The notes below the pieces were generated by a model, which ran no database searches, had not been told where the DNA came from, and was given only the letters and a program-made list of their open reading frames with translations. 64,000 nt of DNA, from assembly GCF_037154075.1 (NCBI RefSeq), contig NZ_JBANRJ010000001.1:2289501-2353500 (forward strand), written 5' to 3'. Positions 1 through 7,662 of this stretch are shown here, in pieces. A program made the translations under genes and the position numbers. Origin of the DNA: Sphingobium aromaticiconvertens (GTDB taxonomy: Bacteria; Pseudomonadota; Alphaproteobacteria; Sphingomonadales; Sphingomonadaceae). How positions within the stretch are numbered: position 1 is the stretch's first letter; each line of letters begins with the position of its first letter.

Positions 1-311
1 GAACGGCAAAGGACGGCACGGCGGCGTTGGCGGTGGCGGACAGCTATTTCGCGCTGTCGCAATATCCGCAGGCCGTGGAGCAATATCGCGCAGCCATCAC
101 CAAGGGCGGCATCGACACAGGCCGGACGAATACCCGGCTCGGCGTGGCGCTGGCCCGTTCCGGCGACATGGCAGGCGCACGGACGGCGCTGGCGCAGGTC
201 AATGGCGGTGAATGGACCAATCTGGCCGGGCTGTGGTCGGTTTGGGTTGATCAGCAGGCAAGCAAGTCGGCTGCGGTTCCGGTTGTCCCGACGGGTGTTA
301 CGGGGGGCTGA
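1..311 (+). CDS. TPR-repeat protein, C-terminal end (partial)
   Basis: The reading frame is already open at the window edge (frame 3), so the start lies upstream. The visible ~100 residues read as tetratricopeptide helices: a segment with Y-F-A-L...Y-P-Q-A-V-E-Q-Y-R-A-A-I, then a second helix pair with L-G-V-A-L-A-R-S-G-D, the usual TPR pattern of small and large residues. The C-terminus ends in a Pro/Val-rich tail without a membrane segment. TPR proteins are protein-interaction scaffolds; which partner this one binds cannot be told from the tail. The family assignment is fairly secure, the role unknown. Confidence 0.7.
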   Translation, partial: TAKDGTAALAVADSYFALSQYPQAVEQYRAAITKGGIDTGRTNTRLGVALARSGDMAGARTALAQVNGGEWTNLAGLWSVWVDQQASKSAAVPVVPTGVTGG

Positions 312-411
312 TTGGGGGCGTCAGGGGCCTGATCTGGTCGGTGGATCGGTCATGCCCCCCTTCTGCGAACATCAGCCTCTCTGCCGCCATCCCCACATCT
401 CCCAAATCAAG

Positions 412-431
412 ATGCCAGCCTTCGCTGGCAT
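412..431. repeat. Short perfect hairpin, possible interspersed extragenic repeat
   Basis: An 8-bp perfect inverted repeat (ATGCCAGC / GCTGGCAT) with a CTTC loop lies in the 234-bp gap between the TPR gene and hslU. There is no T-run, so it is not an obvious terminator. Its compact form suggests a dispersed extragenic palindrome, but only one copy was noticed in this window. Confidence 0.4.
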
Positions 432-511
432 GGCGATGATGGGTCGAAACAGGTCATGGTGTAGGCGATCGCCGGCTTGGCGGGGCAGCAGTCCTACCTT
501 GTCTGAATGCA

Positions 512-541
512 GAAGGGCGCCACCAGCGAGCGGCGCCCTTC
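512..541 (-). terminator. Probable terminator downstream of hslU
   Basis: A 10-bp perfect GC-rich stem (GAAGGGCGCC / GGCGCCCTTC) with a 10-nt loop sits four bases beyond the hslU stop codon. No good T-run follows on either strand, so this may be a weak or Rho-assisted terminator or an mRNA 3'-end stabiliser. Confidence 0.5.
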
Positions 542-545
542 GTCA

Positions 546-1847
546 TCAAAGTACGTAGCGGCTCAAATCCGTATCGCGCGAAATCCCGCCCAACTGCTTC
601 TCTACATAAGCGGCGTCGATCACCAGCGTTTCGCCCCGGCGGTCTTCCGCATGGAAGCTGATATCATCCAGCAGCTTTTCCATCACCGTTTGCAGGCGGC
701 GGGCGCCGATATTCTCGATCTCCTGATTGACTTCGGCGGCGATGCGGGCGACCGCGCCGATGCCTTCGCTGGTCAGGTCGATCGTGACGCCTTCGGTCGC
801 CAGCAACGCGCGATATTGCGTCACCAGACTGGCCTTGGTGTCGGACAGGATCGCGACGAAATCCGCCTCGGTCAGCGCCTTCAACTCGACCCGGATCGGC
901 AGGCGGCCCTGGAGTTCGGGCAGCAAATCGCTGGGCTTGGCGACATGGAAAGCGCCTGACGCGATGAACAGGATATGGTCTGTCTTGAGCGGGCCATATT
1001 TGGTCGAGACTGTCGTGCCTTCGATCAGCGGCAACAGGTCACGCTGAACACCTTCACGGCTCACCGATCCGCCGCGCACGTCACTGACCGCGATCTTGTC
1101 GATCTCGTCCAGAAAGACGATGCCATTCTGTTCGGCGCTGGCGATGGCGACGCGGGCGACATCGTCCTGATCCAGCCGCTTGTCCTGCTCTTCCTCGACC
1201 AGCTTGTCCCACGCCTGCGCGACCGTCAGCTTGCGGCGCTTCTTCTGTTGCTGGCCGAACGCCTTGGACATCATGTCGGACAGGTTGATCATGCCCATCT
1301 GGCCGCCCATGCCGGGGATTTCCATCGGCATGGAGGGGCTGTCGGCAACCTCTACCTCGACTTCGACCTCGTTCATCTGGTCGGCTTCGATCTTCTGGCG
1401 GAAGGAAAGCCGGGTCGCCTCGCTCGCTTCCTTGCCGGTCAGGGCGTCCAGCAGGCGCGCCATCGCGGCCTCGGACGCGGCCTCGCGCACCGCTTCGCGG
1501 CGGCGGTCGCGTTCCAGGCGCACGGCTTCCTCGACCAGATCACGGACGATCTGCTCGACGTCTCGGCCGACATAGCCGACCTCGGTGAATTTGGTCGCTT
1601 CCACCTTGACGAAGGGCGCGTCGGCCAGCTTGGCCAGGCGACGGCTGATCTCCGTCTTGCCGCAACCGGTGGGACCAATCATCAGGATATTCTTGGGCGT
1701 CACCTCGTCGCGCAGGTCAGCGGACAGGTGCTGGCGCCGCCAACGGTTCCGCAGCGCCACGGCAACCGCGCGCTTGGCGTCATGCTGGCCGATGATATGC
1801 GCGTCGAGCGCAGCAACGATGGCTTTGGGTGTAAGATTGTCGTTCAT
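546..1847 (-). CDS. hslU: ATP-dependent protease ATPase subunit HslU
   Basis: AAA+ unfoldase of the cytoplasmic HslVU (ClpYQ) protease; it unfolds substrates and threads them into the HslV chamber. At 433 aa it has normal family length. Visible motifs are Walker A GPTGCGKT (residues 58-65), the GYVGRD pore loop (91-96), an acidic/Met-rich I domain (about 155-215), Walker B FLDEID (245-250), and a C-terminal LSRYVL tail that in the family docks into HslV. The ATG is preceded by AAGGA. It lies 46 bp downstream of hslV in the same direction, so the two are presumably co-transcribed; a palindromic repeat fills most of that gap. Confidence 0.97.
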   Translation of the reverse strand: MNDNLTPKAIVAALDAHIIGQHDAKRAVAVALRNRWRRQHLSADLRDEVTPKNILMIGPTGCGKTEISRRLAKLADAPFVKVEATKFTEVGYVGRDVEQIVRDLVEEAVRLERDRRREAVREAASEAAMARLLDALTGKEASEATRLSFRQKIEADQMNEVEVEVEVADSPSMPMEIPGMGGQMGMINLSDMMSKAFGQQQKKRRKLTVAQAWDKLVEEEQDKRLDQDDVARVAIASAEQNGIVFLDEIDKIAVSDVRGGSVSREGVQRDLLPLIEGTTVSTKYGPLKTDHILFIASGAFHVAKPSDLLPELQGRLPIRVELKALTEADFVAILSDTKASLVTQYRALLATEGVTIDLTSEGIGAVARIAAEVNQEIENIGARRLQTVMEKLLDDISFHAEDRRGETLVIDAAYVEKQLGGISRDTDLSRYVL

Positions 1848-1859
1848 GTCGTTCCTTGT

Positions 1860-1890
1860 CCCCTGCCGCGCGGGAGGGGTCGGGGAGGGG
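1860..1890. repeat. GC-rich palindromic repeat between hslV and hslU
   Basis: CCCCTGCCGC and GCGGGAGGGG form an imperfect stem followed by TCGGGGAGGGG. The same layout (CCCCTCCCGC-TT-GCGGGAGGGG-TCGGGGGAGGG) recurs at 8866 inside rnr, so the two belong to one repeat family. It separates the two subunit genes and ends just before the hslU ribosome binding site. Confidence 0.65.
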
Positions 1891-1893
1891 AAA

Positions 1894-2460
1894 TCAGGTG
1901 GCGCTGTCGAGCAGTTCGACGGTTAGCTGATCATTCGTATAGACGCAGATGTCGGCGGCCACGGCCATCGCCTTGCGCGCCAAAGCTTCCGCATCCTCTT
2001 CATAATCCATCAGCGCGCGGGCGGCGGCGAGGGCAAAGTTGCCGCCCGAACCGATCGCCGCGACACCGTTCAGCGGCTCCAGCACGTCGCCATTGCCGGT
2101 CAGGATCAGGGTCACGTCCTTGTCGGCGACGATCATCATCGCCTCCAGATTGCGGAGATATTTGTCGGTGCGCCAGTCCTTGGCCAGTTCCACGGCCGCG
2201 CGCATGAGCTGACCGTTGAACCGCTCCAGCTTCGCCTCCAGCCGCTCGAACAGGGTAAAGGCGTCGGCGGTCGCGCCGGCAAAGCCGCCGATCACCGATC
2301 CGTCGTGCAGGCGGCGGACCTTGCGGGCGTTGGGTTTCATCACCGTCTGGCCCATCGACACCTGACCGTCGCCCGCGACGATGACCTTGCCGTTCTTGCG
2401 GACTGAAATGATGGTTGTGCCGTGCCATACGGGCATGGCGCTGCTGTCGTGATTGTTCAT
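1894..2460 (-). CDS. hslV: ATP-dependent protease peptidase subunit HslV
   Basis: Threonine-protease subunit (188 aa) of the HslVU complex, distantly related to the proteasome beta subunit. The sequence after [14 protein letters not shown] is [20 protein letters not shown], so Thr15 would be the mature N-terminal nucleophile after removal of a 14-residue propeptide. The GSGG segment and the final YTNDQLTVE match the family. An open frame runs upstream, but the ATG at 2460 puts the propeptide in the usual size range. Only AAGG lies upstream as an SD, and a heat-shock-like promoter ends just before the start, so the mRNA may be nearly leaderless. Confidence 0.96.
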   Translation of the reverse strand: MNNHDSSAMPVWHGTTIISVRKNGKVIVAGDGQVSMGQTVMKPNARKVRRLHDGSVIGGFAGATADAFTLFERLEAKLERFNGQLMRAAVELAKDWRTDKYLRNLEAMMIVADKDVTLILTGNGDVLEPLNGVAAIGSGGNFALAAARALMDYEEDAEALARKAMAVAADICVYTNDQLTVELLDSAT

Positions 2461-2467
2461 GTGCCGC

Positions 2468-2497
2468 CTTATGGGTTGAGAGATCGCGCCGCGCAAG
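2468..2497 (-). promoter_or_regulatory. Candidate RpoH (sigma-32) type promoter of hslVU
   Basis: Reading the minus strand, CTTGCG is followed after about 15 nt by ACCCATAAG. This resembles the heat-shock consensus CTTGAA - spacer - CCCATNT, as expected from the known heat-shock control of hslVU in proteobacteria. The -10-like box ends only 7 bp before the hslV ATG, which is very close. Pattern match only. Confidence 0.4.
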
Positions 2498-2636
2498 CGT
2501 CTGGCGTCACTGCGCCAGCCTGTGTCATCGACGCGACATGATGTGTCGCAAAGCTGTAACATATGCCATGGATCAATTGACATGGTGCGACGCAACATGG
2601 AACATCCCCGCCATGGAACAGAGGGAAGGACTCGCA

Positions 2637-2834
2637 ATGTCGCTCAAAGCCAGGGCCCAGGAAAAGGTCGAACGCGCAGGCATTGCCAACTATTCCTTCG
2701 ACCATGACGAACTGGTGATGTGCGGCGTGCGCTACGCGATAGAGGCGTGTGATTGCGGCGAGCCGGAATGCGACGGCGTGCGACTGTTGAAGACGGCGGC
2801 CGTGCAAGCGCCCATGGTGCAGTCGCTGCAATAG
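2637..2834 (+). CDS. Conserved-looking small Cys-rich protein of unknown function
   Basis: A 65-aa ORF divergent from hslV with a clear SD (GGAAGGA, 6-7 nt before ATG). The chosen ATG follows the SD; an in-frame ATG lies further upstream without one. It has a helical basic N-terminus ([15 protein letters not shown]) and a central cluster with CxC and C-x4-C ([10 protein letters not shown]) that might bind a metal or form disulfides. No family recognised and no signal peptide. The SD, position and codon use support a real gene. Confidence 0.65.
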   Translation: MSLKARAQEKVERAGIANYSFDHDELVMCGVRYAIEACDCGEPECDGVRLLKTAAVQAPMVQSLQ

Positions 2835-2859
2835 CCCGGCCGTCCGTCAGCCACCTGTT

Positions 2860-2988
2860 TTAGTTGATTACTTCCCGGCCCGTGGTGCCAACGGATTCAA
2901 TATCCCGGCCCACGCCCTGAACCGTGTTGCAGGCGGCAAGCGCGGTAAGCAGAAGGGCAGTGACGGCAAGGGTGATTTTGCGGCGCAT
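2860..2988 (-). CDS. Entericidin A/B family lipoprotein
   Basis: A 42-aa ORF with a short basic start (MRRK), a hydrophobic segment and a lipobox ending L-A-A-C, with Cys20 as the lipidated residue. The mature peptide CNTVQGVGRDIESVG matches the entericidin signature (C-N-T-x-x-G-x-G-x-D-I). An SD (GGAG) lies about 9 nt upstream. Family members are small membrane lipoproteins linked to stress or toxin-antidote behaviour; here the function is by homology only. Longer upstream starts would bury the lipobox and are rejected. Confidence 0.88.
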   Translation of the reverse strand: MRRKITLAVTALLLTALAACNTVQGVGRDIESVGTTGREVIN

Positions 2989-3095
2989 GAATGCAATTCT
3001 CCAAAGGATTTGATCCATCATAGCGCGACGATTGAGGAGCGATAAGAGGCTTTCGCTTGCTTGCACGCTTTGCGATGAAGCGGCGCGGTGATTGC

Positions 3096-3124
3096 TTGAC
3101 AGGCTGGCGCGGCAATGCCAATGG
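3096..3124 (+). promoter_or_regulatory. Candidate sigma-70 promoter of tRNA-Val
   Basis: A perfect TTGACA box (3096-3101, in a GCTTGACA context) is followed after 17 nt by a poor -10 (CAATGG), placing transcription start just before the tRNA at 3140. A similar CTTGAC box precedes tRNA-Leu, which supports it. Confidence 0.45.
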
Positions 3125-3139
3125 CGCTCCTCCCTTCGG

Positions 3140-3214
3140 GGGCGCGTAGCTCAGTGGTAGAGCACACCCTTCACACGGGTGGGGTCGCAGGTTCAATCCC
3201 TGCCGCGCCCACCA
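3140..3214 (+). tRNA. tRNA-Val (anticodon CAC)
   Basis: A full cloverleaf can be folded: acceptor GGGCGCG pairs perfectly with CGCGCCC, D-arm GCTC/GAGC, anticodon stem CACCC/GGGTG around loop TTCACAC (anticodon CAC, reads GUG), T-arm GCAGG-TTCAATC-CCTGC, and encoded ACCA at the 3' end. The 437-bp gene-free tract on its 3' side has no recognisable att duplication. Confidence 0.97.
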
Positions 3215-3651
3215 TTAAATGCCCATATATTCAGGGGATTTAGTGCAGATGGCCTCCATGTAGGGCACCTCCAAAGCACGAAACAGCACGCGAACAAGCA
3301 CCGTTTTGCGCGATAACCCGATCGAACTCCGCATTCGCCGGCCTGCACGCTTGGCGAAAGGGGGCGCCTTAGCCACCATCATCTTGTCATCGCTTCTCCG
3401 ATCCAAAATGCCCCACCTCGGGCGAGAGGTGGGGCAAGGTGGTTCGTGTCACGGCTATGGTGCCGCGAGTATATACGAGCGGCACGCCAGATTTATTCCC
3501 TGGCTGCGAAAAGACAGACGCCTTGACCGAATTGCTCCTTATGTTCTTCACGAATGTTCTGACGACGGCTCGCCCGCGCGAGCAATCGCGCAAGCATATT
3601 TCAATCTACAGCATTGATCTTGCGGCATTCGGCGCGCTAATCCCTTCCGTC
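3215..3651. other. 437-bp gene-free tract between tRNA-Val and the DPP-IV gene
   Basis: No convincing protein gene: short ORFs on both strands lack ribosome binding sites and recognisable motifs. The tract contains several hairpins: GTGCCGC/GCGGCAC (3460-3485), GCTCGC/GCGAGC (3568-3583) and a strong terminator facing left (3409-3436). This could be a small non-coding RNA on the minus strand or the remains of a lost gene. Confidence 0.5.
3409..3436 (-). terminator. Orphan intrinsic terminator facing the minus strand
   Basis: An 11-bp perfect stem (TGCCCCACCTC / GAGGTGGGGCA) with a 6-nt loop is followed on the minus strand by TTTTGG, a standard terminator shape. No recognised minus-strand gene lies to its right, since 3652 onward is a plus-strand gene. 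It therefore terminates an unidentified transcript that would begin between about 3437 and 3650. Confidence 0.6.
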
Positions 3652-5880
3652 ATGATGATGCTTTCCTCACTGATGCGCGGCGCTTCCATTGGTGCGCTGC
3701 TGCTGGCCGTTTCGGTTCCCGCTGTTGCCCAGGATAAACTGACGCTGGAGCGAGTGTTCGCCAGCCCCGACCTCGCCGGGCCGCAGCCACGCGCGCTGCA
3801 ACTCTCGCCCGACGGATCGCTGGTGACGCTGCTCAAGCCCCGCGCGGATGAGAAGGAGCGGCTGGATCTGTGGGCGATCGACACCGCCACCGGCAAGGAG
3901 CGGATGCTGGTCGATTCGAAAAAGACCGGCAGCGGCGCGGAATTGAGCGAAGCGGAAAAGATGCAGCGCGAGCGTGACCGGTCAGTCGCGGGCAGCACGG
4001 GCATCACCAGCTATGACTGGTCGCCCGATGGCAAGAGCATCCTGGTGCCGGTGGATGGCGACCTCTATCTCGCCGGATTGGACGGCACGGTCCGGCGGCT
4101 GACCGCCACGCCGGAGGGTGAACTGAACGGCGTAGTCAGCCCCAAGGGCGGTTTCGTGTCCTTCGTGCGGGAGGGCAATCTGTTTGTGCAGCCATCCAGC
4201 GGCGGCGCGGCACGGCAATTGACGCAGGGGGCGAGCGATACGGTCCAGTGGGGCGTCGCCGAATTTGTCGCACAGGAAGAAATGGACCGGCGCACCGGCT
4301 ATTGGTGGTCGCCCGGTGACGCCTTGATCGCCGTCGCGCGGGTCGATGAAGGCCCGGTCGGCACCGTTACCCGCACCGCCATCGGCGGGGAGGGGACCAA
4401 AGTCTATCAACAACGCTATCCCGCCGCGGGCACGGCCAATGCGCTGGTCGATCTCTATGTGATGAAGCCCGATGGCTCGGGACAGGTGAAGGTCGACCTT
4501 GGCCCTGATCGCGACATCTATCTGGCGCGGGTCAACTGGGCGAAGGATGGCAAGACCCTCTATGTCCAGCGCGAAAGCCGCGACCAGAAGACGCTCGACC
4601 TGCTCGCTGTCGACCCGGCGACCGGCAAGGCGAGCGTCATCCTGACCGAGAAGGCGAAAAGCTGGATCAACCTCAGCAACAATTTCCGCCCCTTGAGCGA
4701 TGGCAGCTTCCTGTGGTGGTCGGAAAAGAGCGGCCACGGCCATCTCTATCGCGTGAAGGGAAAGGCGTGGACCGCACTCACCAGCGGCGCATGGGAAGTG
4801 CGCGAGGTGGTGGGCGTGGATGAGGCGCGCGGCCTCGTCTATTTCACCGGCAATCGCGAAACGCCGCTGGAGCAGCAACTCTATGTCGCGCCTTTGGGCA
4901 AGCCGGGCACGGCCACCCAGGTGACGCAGAGCGGCTGGTGGAACGACGTCGTGATGGACGGCGCGGGCAGCCGCGCGATCGTGTCGCGTAGTAACAGCGA
5001 TCAACCCAAACAAGTTTATCTGGCCGACGACAAGGGCAAGCGGCTGCAATGGCTGTCGGAAAATGCCCTGACCGGCACGCACCCCTATGCGCCCTATCTC
5101 GCCAGCCATGTGAAGACGCAGTTCGGCACGGTGAAGGCGTCGGACGGCACGACGCTTTATACAAAGATGATGACCCCGCCGCTTGTGGCCGGGAAGCATT
5201 ACCCCGTCTTCATGATCCATTATGGCGGGCCGGGCGCCGGGCGGCAGGTGACGAACCAGTGGAGCGGCGCGCTCAACCAATATCTGGTCGACCGGGGCTG
5301 GATCGTCTTTGCCATCGACAATCGCGGCACGCCCGACCGGGGCAAGGCGTTCGAGGATCACATCTATCACGCGATGGGCACGGTCGAGGTCGCGGATCAG
5401 CTAAAGGGCGTGGAGTGGCTCAAGGCCCAGCCCTTCGTCGATCCCAAACGGATCGCCACCTATGGCTGGTCCTATGGCGGCTATATGACGCTGAAGCTGC
5501 TGGAAAAGGCGCCCGGCATCTTTGCCGCAGGCGTGTCGGGCGCGCCGGTGACGAAATGGGAACTATACGACACCCATTATACCGAGCGGTATCTGGGGAT
5601 GCCGAAGGGGCGTGATAATGCCTATCCAGCATCCGATGCGGTCGGGGAATCGACCAAAATCCGCGACCCGCTGCTGCTGATCCATGGCATGTCCGACGAC
5701 AATGTGGTGTTCGACAATTCGACCGCGCTGATGGCGAAGATGCAGGGATCGGCGACCCCGTTCGAGCTGATGGTCTATCCGGGCCAGACCCATCGCGTCG
5801 GCGGGCCGCGCATCGGGGTCCATCTGTGGCGGACGATAGAGGATTTCCTTGCAAGGAGAGGTGTCGCTCCCATCGATTGA
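3652..5880 (+). CDS. Dipeptidyl peptidase IV-like S9 family serine peptidase
   Basis: Secreted or periplasmic S9B peptidase expected to release X-Pro or X-Ala dipeptides. From the first ATG of MMM it is 742 aa, with a signal peptide (M-R-G-A-S-I-G-A-L-L-L-A-V...A-V-A-Q). An N-terminal beta-propeller region (about 40-480) contains repeated 'SPDG' blades, and a Q-E-E-M-D-R-R segment is typical of the DPP-IV glutamate motif. The C-terminal alpha/beta hydrolase has the nucleophile GWSYGG (Ser607), Asp682 in MSDDNV and His714 in GQTHR. ATGs at 3652, 3655, 3658 and 3673 are all possible; none has a strong SD, and 3673 would give the most compact signal peptide. Transcribed alone. Confidence 0.93.
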   Translation: MMMLSSLMRGASIGALLLAVSVPAVAQDKLTLERVFASPDLAGPQPRALQLSPDGSLVTLLKPRADEKERLDLWAIDTATGKERMLVDSKKTGSGAELSEAEKMQRERDRSVAGSTGITSYDWSPDGKSILVPVDGDLYLAGLDGTVRRLTATPEGELNGVVSPKGGFVSFVREGNLFVQPSSGGAARQLTQGASDTVQWGVAEFVAQEEMDRRTGYWWSPGDALIAVARVDEGPVGTVTRTAIGGEGTKVYQQRYPAAGTANALVDLYVMKPDGSGQVKVDLGPDRDIYLARVNWAKDGKTLYVQRESRDQKTLDLLAVDPATGKASVILTEKAKSWINLSNNFRPLSDGSFLWWSEKSGHGHLYRVKGKAWTALTSGAWEVREVVGVDEARGLVYFTGNRETPLEQQLYVAPLGKPGTATQVTQSGWWNDVVMDGAGSRAIVSRSNSDQPKQVYLADDKGKRLQWLSENALTGTHPYAPYLASHVKTQFGTVKASDGTTLYTKMMTPPLVAGKHYPVFMIHYGGPGAGRQVTNQWSGALNQYLVDRGWIVFAIDNRGTPDRGKAFEDHIYHAMGTVEVADQLKGVEWLKAQPFVDPKRIATYGWSYGGYMTLKLLEKAPGIFAAGVSGAPVTKWELYDTHYTERYLGMPKGRDNAYPASDAVGESTKIRDPLLLIHGMSDDNVVFDNSTALMAKMQGSATPFELMVYPGQTHRVGGPRIGVHLWRTIEDFLARRGVAPID

Positions 5881-5972
5881 CCCAAGGCGCCTGCACCGTT
5901 CCCACTGGACAAATGCGTCCATATCGCTATGCGCGGGCGCCTCTCAATCTTGAGATCAAACTGGAGCTGGTC

Positions 5973-6998
5973 ATGGGTTACAAGGTCGTCGTCGTTGGTG
6001 CCACGGGTAATGTGGGCCGCGAAATGCTGACCATTCTTGCCGAGCGGGAGTTCCCGATCGATGAGATCGCTGCCGTCGCGTCGTCCCGTTCGCAGGGGCT
6101 GACCGTCGATTTCGGCGAAACCGGCAAGACCATTAAATGCCAGAATATTGAACATTTCGACTTCACCGGCTGGGACATCGCCCTGTTCGCGGCGGGCAGC
6201 GGCCCGACGGCGGAATATGCGCCCAAGGCGGCGGCGGCCGGCTGCGTCGTGATCGACAACAGCTCGCTCTATCGCATGGACCCGGACGTGCCCCTGATCG
6301 TGCCCGAAGTGAACCCGGATGCGATCGATGGCTACAAGAAGAAGAACATCATCGCCAATCCCAACTGCTCGACCGCGCAGATGGTCGTGGCGTTGAAGCC
6401 GCTGCATGACGTTGCAAAGATCAAGCGCGTGGTCGTGTCGACATACCAGTCGGTGTCCGGCGCGGGCAAGGCGGGCATGGATGAGCTGTTCGAGCAGAGC
6501 CGCAACATCTTCGTCGGCGATCCGGCCGAGCCGAAGAAGTTCACCAAGCAGATCGCCTTCAACGTGATCCCGCACATCGACAGCTTCCTGGACGACGGTT
6601 CGACCAAGGAAGAGTGGAAGATGGTCGCGGAAACCAAGAAGATCCTCGATCCCAAGATCAAGCTGACCGCAACCTGCGTGCGCGTGCCGGTGTTCGTCGG
6701 CCACTCCGAAGCCATCAACATCGAGTTTGAGAACGAGATTTCGGCCAAGGAAGCCCAGGACATATTGCGCGAAGCCCCCGGCATCATGCTGGTCGATAAG
6801 CGCGAGGATGGCGGCTATATCACGCCGATCGAATGCGTCGGCGACTTCGCAACCTTCATCAGCCGCGTGCGGGAAGATTCGACCGTCGACAATGGCATCA
6901 ACCTGTGGTGCGTCAGCGACAATCTCCGCAAGGGCGCGGCCCTGAATGCGGTGCAGATCGCTGAACTGCTGGGCCGTCGCCACCTCAAGAAGGGCTGA
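5973..6998 (+). CDS. asd: Aspartate-semialdehyde dehydrogenase
   Basis: Cytoplasmic enzyme that reduces beta-aspartyl phosphate to aspartate semialdehyde with NADPH, feeding lysine/diaminopimelate, threonine and methionine synthesis. It is 341 aa, normal length. The Rossmann motif GATGNVG lies at the N-terminus, the active-site Cys132 is in NPNCSTAQ, and CVRVPV...GHSEA supplies the substrate and catalytic Arg/His region. The ATG at 5973 follows GGAG at suitable spacing; the upstream open frame has no SD. The next gene starts 7 bp downstream, so they are likely co-transcribed. Confidence 0.97.
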   Translation: MGYKVVVVGATGNVGREMLTILAEREFPIDEIAAVASSRSQGLTVDFGETGKTIKCQNIEHFDFTGWDIALFAAGSGPTAEYAPKAAAAGCVVIDNSSLYRMDPDVPLIVPEVNPDAIDGYKKKNIIANPNCSTAQMVVALKPLHDVAKIKRVVVSTYQSVSGAGKAGMDELFEQSRNIFVGDPAEPKKFTKQIAFNVIPHIDSFLDDGSTKEEWKMVAETKKILDPKIKLTATCVRVPVFVGHSEAINIEFENEISAKEAQDILREAPGIMLVDKREDGGYITPIECVGDFATFISRVREDSTVDNGINLWCVSDNLRKGAALNAVQIAELLGRRHLKKG

Positions 6999-7005
6999 TG
7001 TCCTC

Positions 7006-7659
7006 ATGATCTCCGGTGCTGTCGCTGTCTGGAAAGCCCTTCCAACCGCGCAGCGCCGGATGATCGCGGCCCTGCTGGCCGCCGTTGCGCTCGCCAATAT
7101 CGCGCAACCCTATCCCGACCTCGCCCCGCTCCAGCATGGGCCAACTATTCTGCTGCTGGTCGCCGCGCCGTGGTTGCTGCGCCGCTGGCCGCTCTCGACG
7201 CGTGCCATGGCGGGCATCGCCCTGTTCCTGGCGCTGCATACGTTGGGTGCCCGCTACATCTATAGCTATGTCCCCTATGACGACTGGGCGCGCGCGCTGA
7301 TCGGGCATGACCTGTCGAGCCTCCTCGGCTGGACCCGCAACGGCTATGACCGGCTGGTGCATTTCGGCTTCGGCGCATTGCTGACCCTGCCACTGGCCGA
7401 AGGGTTGCGGCGACACGCTGGGATGAGCGCGCGAACCGCGCTGACCGTCGCCTTCGCCTTCATCGGCCTTGGCAGCGCGCTCTACGAAATTTTCGAATGG
7501 CTGCTAACGGTGATCGCGGCTGGCGAAACGGCGGACTATTATAACGGCCAGCAGGGCGATGTGTGGGACGCGCAGAAGGATATGGCCATCGCGCAACTGG
7601 GCAGCGCGCTTGCCGTGACGATCGCACTGGTCGCGCGCCGCCGCGCTCCCTATAGCTGA
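7006..7659 (+). CDS. DUF2238 (YjdF-type) inner-membrane protein
   Basis: A 217-aa integral membrane protein with about six hydrophobic segments. Family landmarks are present: NGYDRLVHFGFG (about 105-116), Y-E-I-F-E-W, and QGDVWDAQKDM before the last membrane helix. The conserved Asp, His, Glu and Trp residues on the membrane face suggest an enzyme or ion-binding protein, but the family's function is unknown to me. It starts 7 bp after asd; rnr follows 3 bp after its stop, so asd-DUF2238-rnr probably form one unit. Confidence 0.85.
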   Translation: MISGAVAVWKALPTAQRRMIAALLAAVALANIAQPYPDLAPLQHGPTILLLVAAPWLLRRWPLSTRAMAGIALFLALHTLGARYIYSYVPYDDWARALIGHDLSSLLGWTRNGYDRLVHFGFGALLTLPLAEGLRRHAGMSARTALTVAFAFIGLGSALYEIFEWLLTVIAAGETADYYNGQQGDVWDAQKDMAIAQLGSALAVTIALVARRRAPYS

Positions 7660-7662
7660 TCC

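Noticed and set aside
3140..3651. Integrated element at tRNA-Val
   Set aside because: No integrase, no repeat of the tRNA 3' end and no cargo genes were found downstream.
3439..3651. N-terminal extension of the DPP-IV protein
   Set aside because: The frame is open, but the extension would bury the signal peptide and has no SD.
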